From contig CAWUIO010000023.1 in NCBI GenBank assembly GCA_963922455.1, forward strand, positions 1-64,000: a stretch of DNA of 64,000 nucleotides, written 5' to 3'. Positions 8,984 through 17,367 of the stretch are shown here, one piece after another. The notes beneath the pieces were generated by a model. That model saw only the letters and a list, made by a program, of their open reading frames with translations, was not told where the DNA came from and ran no database searches. The stretch comes from CAWUIO01 sp963922455. Lineage in GTDB: Bacteria > Bacteroidota > Bacteroidia > Cytophagales > Microscillaceae. How positions within the stretch are numbered: position 1 is the stretch's first letter; each line of letters opens with the position of its first letter. Both the position numbers and the translations under genes were made by a program.

Positions 8984-10894
8984 TTATTTATAGCTCCTCA
9001 CTGTGGGCTGTACATGTTCAAAATGAAGGGTTTCTTTATGCAACTGGTAATCTCCCTGCGCATATTCCCAGGCTGAGACAAAGGAAAATGCTTCGTCCAT
9101 TCGTAAAGCCTCGCCTTCTTCGGTTTGATACTCTTCCCGGAAATGGGCTCCGCATGACTCTTCCCTTTGTAGGGCATCGGTGCACATCAAGATACCCAAC
9201 TCGATGAAGTCGGCCAGACGGAGGGCTTTTTCCAATTCGGTATTCAGGGTTTTATCGCCTCCGGTGACCCGGACTTCCTCCCAAAATTCTTTTTTTAGGG
9301 CCTTAATTTTAGCGATGGCATTGATGAGCCCTTCCCTATTACGGCTCATAGCGCATTCTTTCCACATAATTTTTCCCAACTCCCGATGAAAGTGATCCGC
9401 GGTTTTGCTTCCTTGCACAGCCAGGAGGCGATCAATGTGCGCTTGTACTTCCCATTCGGCTTGGACAAAGGCAGGGTCTTCGGTAGAAGGATGATCGTCT
9501 TTGAGGGCCCTGGCTAGATAATTATTAATGGTATTAGGCAGAATAAAATAACCGTCTACACTAGCTTGTAAGAGCGAGTTGGCCCCCAAGCGATTGGCTC
9601 CGTGATCGGAGAAATTACACTCTCCTATGGCGTAGAGGCCTGGAATAGTGGTCATCAGTTCGTAGTCTACCCAGAGACCGCCCATCGAGAAATGAGCCGC
9701 TGGGGAGATCATCATGGGTTGGGTATAAGCATCAATTCCGGTGATTTTTTTATACATCGTAAAGAGATTTCCGTAGCGATCTTCAATCACCTGGCGACCA
9801 AATTTTTCCAAGGCGTGCTTAAAATCAAGATATACGGCATTTTTTAAGCGTCCTACTCCATACCCGGCATCAATCCGCTCTTTGGCTGCCCGGGAAGCAA
9901 TATCCCGGGGGGCTAAGTTACCAAAGCTAGGATAACGCCTTTCTAGGTAGTAATCTCTTTCCTCTTCGGGGATATCGTTGGCCTTACGGGGCTCCTCTTT
10001 TTGCTTAGGCACCCAAATGCGGCCATCGTTCCGGAGCGATTCAGACATAAGGGTCAATTTGGACTGGGAGTCACTCGACTGGGGCAGGGCCGTGGGGTGG
10101 ATCTGGGTAAAGCTGGGGGCCGCAAACAAAGCTCCTTTTTTATGGGCTTTCCAAATGGCACTGCCATTACAGCCAATTGCCAGGGTAGAAAGGCGGAATA
10201 CCCGCGAGTAACCTCCGGTGGCCAAAACCACGGCATCGGCGGCAAATCGTTTTAATTGCCCATTTCTTAAGTCGCGTACAATAATGCCCTTGGCCTTCCC
10301 CTCGATGAGCACTAGGTCTAGCATCTCGCTTCTCGTGAACATGTGTACCTTTTGGGCGTGGATCATTTTATAAAGTTGGGAGTAGGCGGCCAAGAGTAAT
10401 TGCTGCCCCGTCTGGCCCCGGGCATAAAACGTTCTTTGGACTTGTACCCCACCAAAACTTCTATTGACCAGGGTTCCCCCGTATTCCCGGGCAAAAGGTA
10501 CTCCTTGCTGTACATAATGGTCGATCAATGGGGCCGATAGCTCGGCCAAGCGATAGGTATTGGCTTCCCGGGACCGAAAATCTCCTCCCTTTAACGTATC
10601 GTAAAACATGCGATAGATGCTATCCCCATCGTGTTGATAGTTTTTGGCGGCATTAATCCCGCCTTGGGCGGCTACCGAGTGCGCTCTGCGGGCAGAATCC
10701 TGGTAGCAAAAGCATAGCACCTCATAGCCTAGCTCAGCCATGGTGGCCGCTGCCCCAGCCCCGGCCAAACCCGTACCCACTACGATTACCCGGAGCTTTT
10801 TTTTATTGGCCGGGTTGATCAGTTGGGATTTTAATTGATAATTGCGCCATTTATTTTCTAATGGCCCATCGGGTATTTTCGCATCTAAGTTCAT
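8984..10894 (-). CDS. sdhA: Succinate dehydrogenase/fumarate reductase flavoprotein subunit
   Basis: A 636-residue catalytic subunit that oxidises succinate to fumarate. It shows the dinucleotide-binding VVGTGLAGAGAAATMAELG, the covalent FAD histidine in RRAHSVAAQGGINA, substrate-site segments HPTALP and SESLRNDGR, and GECNFSDHGANRLGANSLLQ. The ATG at 10894 (MNLDAKIPDGP) is used because it lies 5 bp after the sdhC stop and matches family length. The frame is open to 10963, but that extension overlaps sdhC. The order sdhC-sdhA-sdhB is typical for this phylum. Confidence 0.95.
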   Translation of the reverse strand: MNLDAKIPDGPLENKWRNYQLKSQLINPANKKKLRVIVVGTGLAGAGAAATMAELGYEVLCFCYQDSARRAHSVAAQGGINAAKNYQHDGDSIYRMFYDTLKGGDFRSREANTYRLAELSAPLIDHYVQQGVPFAREYGGTLVNRSFGGVQVQRTFYARGQTGQQLLLAAYSQLYKMIHAQKVHMFTRSEMLDLVLIEGKAKGIIVRDLRNGQLKRFAADAVVLATGGYSRVFRLSTLAIGCNGSAIWKAHKKGALFAAPSFTQIHPTALPQSSDSQSKLTLMSESLRNDGRIWVPKQKEEPRKANDIPEEERDYYLERRYPSFGNLAPRDIASRAAKERIDAGYGVGRLKNAVYLDFKHALEKFGRQVIEDRYGNLFTMYKKITGIDAYTQPMMISPAAHFSMGGLWVDYELMTTIPGLYAIGECNFSDHGANRLGANSLLQASVDGYFILPNTINNYLARALKDDHPSTEDPAFVQAEWEVQAHIDRLLAVQGSKTADHFHRELGKIMWKECAMSRNREGLINAIAKIKALKKEFWEEVRVTGGDKTLNTELEKALRLADFIELGILMCTDALQREESCGAHFREEYQTEEGEALRMDEAFSFVSAWEYAQGDYQLHKETLHFEHVQPTVRSYK

Positions 10895-10899
10895 ATGTT

Positions 10900-11562
10900 C
10901 TATTTGAAATAAACAACCAAAGGAATAATACCGAAGCCAATGCCCATTACCCATGCATACCACAAAGATACCCTCGCCAGCATTTCTAAACCTCTATAGT
11001 GATAAAAGCCCAGGGTCTTAAAGCCGCTTTTTAGGCCATGGTGTAGATGATAAGCCAAGGGGATGGCCATGATCGTATAGAATAAGACAAAATAAATATT
11101 TTGAAACAGGGTGTAAGCCACTTCATACACATCTTTGTTGCCAGCCGGGTCATTGCCTACTTCTTTTCCCATGCCTAACTTAATGCGGGCCCAAAAATTA
11201 ACTAGGTGGATGATGATAAAGATAAGGATCAATACCCCCAACATTCCCATATTTTGAGACTCCCAGCTACTGTTTTCCCGAACCTTATTTTGAAGATATT
11301 TTTGAGGTTTGGCCTTTCGGTTACGGAGTGTGATCAGCAAAGCATACAATGCGTGCAGTATAATCGTGAGGTAGAGTACATAAGCTATGATCTGCACCAG
11401 GATGTTTTCCCGAAGCAACGTGGAATAGCTATTATACAGTCCGCGGGCGAGGGTAGTGGGGAGTAATAAAATACAATTGGCCGATAAATGCACAATCAAA
11501 AACAAACAGAGAAATAAACCCGTCAGGGCTAGGATGGTCTTCCGGTAAAATAGTTTGTTCAT
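10900..11562 (-). CDS. sdhC: Succinate dehydrogenase cytochrome b subunit (type B)
   Basis: A 220-residue integral membrane protein with about five hydrophobic helices, for example residues 8-30, 60-85 and 110-130 from the chosen start. Conserved His residues lie within or beside the helices (LIVHLSAN, LHALYAL, IHLVNFWARIKLG, YHLHHGLKSGF) and would ligate heme b. It anchors SdhAB and reduces menaquinone. The start MNKLFYRKTILALTG at 11562 is preferred; the frame upstream to 11637 has no family-like sequence. It is the first gene of the sdhCAB-ppc group. Confidence 0.9.
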   Translation of the reverse strand: MNKLFYRKTILALTGLFLCLFLIVHLSANCILLLPTTLARGLYNSYSTLLRENILVQIIAYVLYLTIILHALYALLITLRNRKAKPQKYLQNKVRENSSWESQNMGMLGVLILIFIIIHLVNFWARIKLGMGKEVGNDPAGNKDVYEVAYTLFQNIYFVLFYTIMAIPLAYHLHHGLKSGFKTLGFYHYRGLEMLARVSLWYAWVMGIGFGIIPLVVYFK

Positions 11563-12115
11563 CAAAACCTTGTTTAATGTTTTCTGTATGAGGCACACCG
11601 CGGGTAAGCAAAATTTGCGTGTATCCAGCCTTCGCAAAGTAAGCGTTCGGCAGAAATCTCCCCAAGAAGGCTAAACGCGGCAAATTTTATTTCCAGATTC
11701 TCGCGTTATACGGAAACTCAGCGATTCACCTGCTATTTCGGGATATCCGAAGCTAAGATACAAGGCAAAATAAAGTAAGGAAATGACATAAATCCTTTTT
11801 AAAAAGAGTGGGCAAATTTTCTTAAAGGAATAAGGTTTTTGAACACCTAGCTCACTGGCTTAGGGATGGAACGGCATGTTTGAGCTCGTGTGGGCCCGGC
11901 GCGGAAAGGCAGCGAGTAGTGACAGCCCGACCCGCGCAGGCACTTATTTTTAAGGAAATACCCAGCTAAATTGCGCGGGGAAGCCCCCGAAACTCTTATT
12001 TTTTCACACTTCCTAAATTAATCCATCCTAGAATTCGCAAGAATATTGTATCCTTGAACTTTTGATTGGCCTAGGGCTTATTGCATAAGCCTAAACTTAA
12101 TACTTTCATTGCTAC
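11563..12115. other. Divergent intergenic region between sdhC and an OMP gene
   Basis: This 553-bp gap holds one palindromic element copy (11857-11988). It must also contain the sdhC promoter (reading left) and the promoter of the outer-membrane protein gene (reading right). I could not find a convincing TAnnTTTG box for either. No coding sequence is seen. Confidence 0.4.
11857..11988 (+). repeat. Intergenic palindromic element, CCCGCGC/GCGCGGG stem
   Basis: A full-length copy starting GGCTTAGGGATGGAACGGCA, with CTCGTG...GCAGCGAGTAG in the middle. The 3' stem CCCGCGC pairs with GCGCGGG before AAGCCCC. This is one of two copies lying between divergent genes rather than after a stop codon. Confidence 0.8.
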
Positions 12116-14044
12116 ATGCCTTTTATCTCCACTCGATTCATCTTTATAGGCTGGATACTCCTCTTTTTTTACCCCAAGCAAGGCTTTACTCAGACTGATT
12201 CGGTCTATTTAAATCCTACCCAAGTTCTTGTTTTGAAGGACTCGATATATATCCCTCTTCAAGATACGGTACTTCTCCTACCTCAAAAGATGAAGTACCG
12301 GGTACGAAGGAATCCTTACTATACCTCCGATAAGTTTTATGACTCTTTAAAAACCAAGTCCTACCGAAAGGCCTTGACCCGAGAGCTCTATGATTTATTT
12401 TTTCGCAGCCCACCCCCGATTGAAAACCACTTAGGCGAGGTGGTATCCAGTGAGTCTTACTTTCGCGCCTTCGAGCAAGAAAAGATCAACCGGATTTACC
12501 TGGTGAAGCAAGATGTTTTAGAAGGAAAAGTACAAGATACCACCGCCCGCACACGTACCCGGCTGGGCCGAGTCGTAAACAGGCTCCATTACAGCACCCG
12601 GGAGCAAGTCATTTTGAAGATGCTTTTATTTGGCGAGGGAGACCCCGTACAGCCCCACCTCCTAGCCGATAATGAGCGGATTATCCGAAGTTTAAATTTT
12701 ATAGAGGATGTCCGTTTTTATCTGAGGCCGGATTCCAGCCGCGAAACGGGCGTTGAGCTCGCGGTGGTCATTAAAGAACGTTTTCATTGGGGGGTGGAAG
12801 CTAGTGCTAGTAATTTGGGCCGGTACTCGGTGACGCTTTTTAACCGGAATACCTTCGGCACCGGTTTATTGACTTCCCTCGAGTACCTTAATAACTCGGA
12901 GTCTAGCAAGCCAAATGGCTTCGCGATACGGCTGGGACTGGAAAAATACAAAAAAACGCTCAGCGATTGGGAGTTGACCTGGGCTAATAATTGGCAGCAG
13001 GAACTCCTCCGTTTGGATGTAAGCCGAGATTTTATTAGCCCCTATATCAAATATGGGGGAGGCTTAACCCTTTCCTATTTAAAAGATAGCCTGGCCGTGG
13101 TCAAGGGAGATACGGCTGTCAATGAGTATTTTGAACGAACCGGCCAGGATGTTTGGCTGGGCAGGTCTTTTATTCTCCCTGGGAAAGATCGGCGGAAAAA
13201 CTTCATCTTGGGCTTGCGGTATTTACACGTGGATTACCTCGATAGGCCTCTCTCGGAACTTGAGCGGGATGAGCTCTTTTTTAATAGAAATCTAGTCCTT
13301 TCTTCCCTCAGTTTTACGTATAGCCGCTTTATCAAAGATAACTTTCTACTGGGCTTTGGAATCACCGAAGATGTTCCCCTAGGCTATCGGCTTACTTTTA
13401 CTCCTGGACTGGATGTGAACGAATTTGGCAATCAACTGTATACGGGGGTCCAATTTGCCACGGCTCATTATTTGGCAAAGCTTGGCTTTGTAGGCTGGGA
13501 TATCCAATTTGGGGGGTTTTGGAAAGCCCAATCGATCAATGATGGCGTATTTCGTACAAGCCTTACCTATTATAGCCCATTAATTAATCTGAGAAAAAGC
13601 CGCTTGCGAAATTATGTATTCTTGGAGGCCGTCTACGGAATCAACCCTCCTCTTTCGGTAAGTCTTACGCTGCAAGATCGAGTCCGCGATATCCGGGGAA
13701 TTGACACCTTTGGTAAAAACCTGATTGCGGGCCGCTACGAAAGTATTTGGTTTAGTCCTTTGTACTTTTACGGCTTTCGTTTTGCTCCCTTTGCCTATTT
13801 TGATTTTGGGTTTATCCAAGAAAACCGATTTGAAAATTTTCGGGATAATTTTTTTAGTACTTTCGGGCTCGGCCTCCGTATGAGAAATGAGAGTTTGGTG
13901 TTCCGTACCTTCGAGTTGCGTGTGGGTTACTTTCCCCAAGTACCCAAAGAAATCAACCGGATCAGCGTAAGTTTATCCCTTTCGGTGCCTCTTTTATTTG
14001 GAGATTTCTTTCGCTTTAAGCCCAATTTTGTTCCTTACGATTGA
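12116..14044 (+). CDS. Omp85/BamA-like outer-membrane beta-barrel protein
   Basis: A 642-residue protein with an N-terminal signal peptide (about residues 1-25, IFIGWILLFFYPKQGFTQ). Residues about 155-220 form a POTRA-like unit (LLFGEGDPVQPHLLADNERIIRSLNFIEDVRF followed by a beta strand region ending VVIKERF). The remainder is rich in alternating aromatic beta strands, as in a 16-stranded outer-membrane barrel. Family knowledge suggests BamA/TamA-like roles in outer-membrane protein assembly or transport, but the single POTRA-like unit and length differ from canonical BamA, so the role is open. It stands alone between two palindromic elements. Confidence 0.7.
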   Translation: MPFISTRFIFIGWILLFFYPKQGFTQTDSVYLNPTQVLVLKDSIYIPLQDTVLLLPQKMKYRVRRNPYYTSDKFYDSLKTKSYRKALTRELYDLFFRSPPPIENHLGEVVSSESYFRAFEQEKINRIYLVKQDVLEGKVQDTTARTRTRLGRVVNRLHYSTREQVILKMLLFGEGDPVQPHLLADNERIIRSLNFIEDVRFYLRPDSSRETGVELAVVIKERFHWGVEASASNLGRYSVTLFNRNTFGTGLLTSLEYLNNSESSKPNGFAIRLGLEKYKKTLSDWELTWANNWQQELLRLDVSRDFISPYIKYGGGLTLSYLKDSLAVVKGDTAVNEYFERTGQDVWLGRSFILPGKDRRKNFILGLRYLHVDYLDRPLSELERDELFFNRNLVLSSLSFTYSRFIKDNFLLGFGITEDVPLGYRLTFTPGLDVNEFGNQLYTGVQFATAHYLAKLGFVGWDIQFGGFWKAQSINDGVFRTSLTYYSPLINLRKSRLRNYVFLEAVYGINPPLSVSLTLQDRVRDIRGIDTFGKNLIAGRYESIWFSPLYFYGFRFAPFAYFDFGFIQENRFENFRDNFFSTFGLGLRMRNESLVFRTFELRVGYFPQVPKEINRISVSLSLSVPLLFGDFFRFKPNFVPYD

Positions 14045-14063
14045 GTATTTGCCCATCAATACT

Positions 14064-14195
14064 TGGGGCTTCCCTGCGCCCAGGAGTTTAGTGCCTAGCA
14101 ACAGCTAAGTGCCGGCGCAGGTCGGGCTCTCGCTACTCGCTGCCTTTCCGCGCCGGGCCTACACGAGCTCAAACAGGCCGCTCCATCCCTAAGCC
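14064..14195 (-). repeat. Intergenic palindromic element, CCTGCGCC/GGCGCAGG stem
   Basis: A full copy in reverse orientation, starting 20 bp after the stop codon of the outer-membrane protein gene. Read on the minus strand its 3' stem is CCTGCGCC with GGGCGCAGG, a paired change relative to the CCCGCGC/GCGCGGG copies. Confidence 0.8.
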
Positions 14196-14307
14196 ATTTG
14201 GAGAGTAGCAAGTAGCGAGACAAGACGTCCTTGCCTGAAATAGATTGCCTTGTACTAAAGAAAGGCCACCATCACAGATCATTTGGTATTAATTATTCCG
14301 GGCTTCT

Positions 14308-15108
14308 CTAATTGCGCTCAATAAACTCAGTGCAATTACTTTTGTATAGGTCCCCTAGTATAAAGGAGACTGCTTTCTTATTGTCGGTGGTGGTACCCAG
14401 GGCCGTATTTTTACCATCGGTTACATTGAGCAATTCACCATTTTTTTTCCATTGGTACAATTGATCATTTACGGTAATGGTTTTTACTCCATCTTCTAAT
14501 CTGAAGGTAAAGGCATCTTGTTTTTTGCTGTAGGCAAAACCTGAGGGATATACTACTTCGGTTTCAAAGCCTTGTTTGGTTTGGGTATACCGGCATGGGC
14601 ATTTCCCCAAATTACGCTCATCGATTACTTCTATATTGTCCATTTGAATAAACTTCCACGTTCCATTTTTATTTGCCCCAACTGCATTAATCAAGATCGT
14701 TACCTTTTGCGCTTCATTATCTTCGTATTTTACATCTGCTTTTATAGATGCGGAGATCACGGCCGTTTTCTTTCCAGAGGTTGCCTTGTAGATTTGCTCG
14801 ATAGAAATATTCACTTGAATGGCTTCGGTAAGAAAAATTTGCTGCAGGGTTCTTAGATGATTTGCCCGGTCAATGGTGATATTTCTTGTATTACCGTTCA
14901 GTGTTACCTCCGTTTTGTTCAACTCAAAATCTCTATCTAGGAGTTTTACCAGGTTTTCTATATTTTTTGTCTGATTTAGTGCGTCAACTTCCTGGATATA
15001 GTTGCGGAACAATTTGGTTATATCGTTTTCTTCTTGGGCTTGAACTGAGCCGATAGAAAATAAAGTTAGGCCAAATAATTGAACGAGAAATAGGAGCATA
15101 CGGGACAT
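14308..15108 (-). CDS. Secreted protein with NTF2-like domain, unknown function
   Basis: A 266-residue protein starting MSRMLLFLVQLFGLTLFS with a signal peptide cleaved near VQAQEEN. Residues about 25-165 resemble an NTF2/SnoaL-like alpha+beta domain (LFRNYIQEVDALNQTKNIENLVKLLDRDF, then repeated beta strands), followed by a beta-rich C-terminal part with YQWKKNGELLNVTDG. I do not recognise a specific family. The longer frame to 15165 adds residues before the signal peptide and is rejected. A possible -7 box (TAGGTTTG on the minus strand, 15170-15163) lies about 55 bp upstream. Confidence 0.6.
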   Translation of the reverse strand: MSRMLLFLVQLFGLTLFSIGSVQAQEENDITKLFRNYIQEVDALNQTKNIENLVKLLDRDFELNKTEVTLNGNTRNITIDRANHLRTLQQIFLTEAIQVNISIEQIYKATSGKKTAVISASIKADVKYEDNEAQKVTILINAVGANKNGTWKFIQMDNIEVIDERNLGKCPCRYTQTKQGFETEVVYPSGFAYSKKQDAFTFRLEDGVKTITVNDQLYQWKKNGELLNVTDGKNTALGTTTDNKKAVSFILGDLYKSNCTEFIERN

Positions 15109-15305
15109 GATGTAAATGTCTTGGTTTAGAGAATAAATTCTTTGATGACAAAAGAACGGGTACAAACCTAAATTTTGCTTGAAGTAATTTAAATAATGTT
15201 GACTGGACTTGCAAACAAAACCAATCCAGATATCGCCATGCTCAAGGTATGCTATATTCTAAGTTTGGGTTTATGCAGCTAAATTTTCATTTTTATATTG
15301 CAAGA

Positions 15306-15435
15306 GGCTTAGGGATAGAACGGCCTGTTTGAGCCCGCCGCTGGCTGTGCGGGAGCCGGCGAGTAGTGATAGCCCGACCCGCGCAGGTAGGGTTTTTCAA
15401 AAAAGCACGAGTCTCCGTAAAGCGGGGAAGCCCCC
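15306..15435 (+). repeat. Intergenic palindromic element, shortened stem CCCGC/GCGGG
   Basis: A full-length copy (GGCTTAGGGATAGAACGGCC ... GCGAGTAGTGATAGCCCGACCC). The 3' stem is reduced to CCCGC paired with GCGGG before GAAGCCCC. It lies between two minus-strand genes. Confidence 0.78.
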
Positions 15436-15467
15436 AGTATTTTTCTTTTTGGGGCCCTTGTAAAATT

Positions 15468-15500
15468 GAAAAAACCGGCTCCATGGGTATGGAAACCGGT
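15468..15500 (-). terminator. Rho-independent terminator of the minus-strand 460-residue protein gene
   Basis: On the minus strand ACCGG-ttt-CCAT-accc-ATGG-ag-CCGGT is followed by a run of T (15474-15468 read in reverse). It lies 35 bp after the stop codon at 15535. Confidence 0.7.
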
Positions 15501-15534
15501 CTCCTAGGTGTGTAATCGGAAACTACTAGTATCT

Positions 15535-16917
15535 TTATATTTCTATTTTAGAGGCATCTATTAGGGTATAAGGTACTTTGTCGGAATTACGCATCGCCAA
15601 CAGAAGACTCATAAAATCTAAGTATTGATCGCAAGGAATGTTTTGGCAGGCCATCGAGTCTCCCTGATTGGCCCGACTGGTATGGATGTTAATCCCGAAG
15701 TCTAAGGCAAAATAATCGGGATCGCCTAGATAAATGCGTTGATTACTTAAAGCCTCTTCTTCAAAATCGATGAAAAGATCATTTACTTGATTATTCCGCC
15801 ATACTTCTTGTTTTCGGGTGGGCCGCAAAGCCATGTAGCGGGCTTCCTTCCCTTCCAAACGGATCTCCATGAGGCGGTACAGGTCCATAATTTTGGTTTG
15901 CGTAGCTTGGTCGCCGTAGGATAAGGCCCGAAAAAGACGGGCATCTAAGTCACACTGCAGTTGTTTAATCGCCTGGATATGATTTTGCCCTCGAGTGGTA
16001 TGAAATCCTGAGGCATATAGATATTGGCCGTCTCGCAAGTGGGCAGTTCCGGGTCTATCGGTGGAAGTATAGGGTTCTGAAGGATCTACTGATGCGCGCC
16101 ACTCTTTAACATGCGCCTTCCCGTACTCGTCTCGCCAAACCGAGACAATCAGGTCATCTAATTGATGGGCACATAAGTGGTCATCAATTGTATTTTTTTG
16201 TCGAGCTTCGTAGTAGTCGCGGGCTGAATTGGACTGCCAAATGGCTCCTGCTGCATCGTACTCAATGCCCCGGATGCCAAGAAGGTTTATTTCACAAGGC
16301 CCCTCCAAAAACACTCCCTTTTGCTGCTCTATAAATCCTTGGTAATGCTGATATCGCATTTCCTGGTCTATGTCTGATTCCAAGAGGCAACGTTTATCCA
16401 AATGTGGCCCTAGGATGGTGGTAAGCAAGCTGGGAAACTGTTTCTCCAGACGGGCCCGGGTAGGAGCATCTACTATACCATGCGCTTTTAAGTCATTTCT
16501 CTTTTGAAATTCTTGTAGGGCCAAGACCATTTCGTAGTCAAAGTCCCCATTTGTACTTTGGATTTTACCTAGTAAAATATTTTGAAGTTTTCGGACCCAG
16601 TCTAAGCGAAACTGTTGCTCATTATTACAATCTAAGGCGAAAAGTAAGTCTTTCCGCCAGACCGTATGGGGGTCGGCTTCTTTCCAGAATAGCCCTTTCT
16701 CAGTTTGGGGAAATCCACTTTGCGTATTCTGGTTTCTACGAATAGCTATATCGGTACGAGAAACTTTCGCATCGGGTAAAAATTTAACTTTTTGTTCCCC
16801 GGCAAGGATTTCAGGTTTAGATGTCAACAAATCGGGTTGATTTGCGAATGCCTCATTAGGGCTCAAGGATTGAACTTGTAAATTGGATTGTATGGGGTTT
16901 TGCTTATTGCTCGCCAT
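15535..16917 (-). CDS. Protein with peptidoglycan-binding-like segment and YkuD-like Cys motif
   Basis: A 460-residue protein without a recognisable signal peptide. Residues about 104-163 resemble a peptidoglycan-binding type 1 domain (YEMVLALQEFQKRNDL then GIVDAPTRARLEKQFP). The C-terminal part has RASVDPSEP, TAHLRDGQYLYASGFHTTRG and then INIHTSRANQGDSMACQ, with H412, S421 and C424 spaced like the H...S-x-G-C site of L,D-transpeptidase-like enzymes; here Gly is replaced by Ala. Similar motif strings occur in phage-associated and secreted peptidoglycan hydrolases. The first 90 residues are low-complexity and polar. A role in peptidoglycan cleavage or cross-linking, or as an exported effector, is inference. 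Confidence 0.55.
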   Translation of the reverse strand: MASNKQNPIQSNLQVQSLSPNEAFANQPDLLTSKPEILAGEQKVKFLPDAKVSRTDIAIRRNQNTQSGFPQTEKGLFWKEADPHTVWRKDLLFALDCNNEQQFRLDWVRKLQNILLGKIQSTNGDFDYEMVLALQEFQKRNDLKAHGIVDAPTRARLEKQFPSLLTTILGPHLDKRCLLESDIDQEMRYQHYQGFIEQQKGVFLEGPCEINLLGIRGIEYDAAGAIWQSNSARDYYEARQKNTIDDHLCAHQLDDLIVSVWRDEYGKAHVKEWRASVDPSEPYTSTDRPGTAHLRDGQYLYASGFHTTRGQNHIQAIKQLQCDLDARLFRALSYGDQATQTKIMDLYRLMEIRLEGKEARYMALRPTRKQEVWRNNQVNDLFIDFEEEALSNQRIYLGDPDYFALDFGINIHTSRANQGDSMACQNIPCDQYLDFMSLLLAMRNSDKVPYTLIDASKIEI

Positions 16918-17367
16918 AAGATTTTATATACAAAAGGCCTTTTACCAAATAGTTTGGGCAATACATTACAAGCACACTAACGCAATGAATCTAATTGGGA
17001 TGAGCTCAAGCACCATCTAAGAGGTAAGATAATCCAATATTCTTGGAATAATTGACTGAATTATTTCTTAATCGTCAGAGACTTCACTAAATACCGCCTA
17101 CAATATGTTGATAAATATCTTCCATTGCTGCACTTTATTTCTTTTTACTAAGAAAGCCGGGATAACTTGCCGTGTAAGTACAATTCATCTAGGTTCCTAA
17201 ACGTGTACTTCCTTTTCTTACCTGAATTTAAATTTGTATCCTATTGTTAAAACTAGAAGCCAAACGAGAAGTTAAACTTTGCGTTTTAAAGTTGTATTTT
17301 TGCATTTTAGGGCTCTTCAAAAAGTGTAATTTTCTAAAAAGGGCCCGCACAAATTTGTTCAAGCGAT
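16918..17367. other. Intergenic region upstream of mnmG
   Basis: A 450-bp AT-rich gap between divergent genes without an element copy. The only recognisable item is a TATTTTTG -7 box near its right end. No coding sequence is seen. Confidence 0.4.
17278..17302 (+). promoter_or_regulatory. Possible mnmG promoter
   Basis: TATTTTTG at 17295-17302 fits the TAnnTTTG -7 box. TTTG at 17278-17281 could be the upstream element, but the spacing of 13 bp is shorter than usual. The start codon is 66 bp downstream. Confidence 0.35.

Noticed and set aside
12101..12108. TACTTTCA as promoter of the Omp85-like gene
   Set aside because: It lies 8 bp before the start codon, leaving no room for a leader, and the -7 box has a mismatch.
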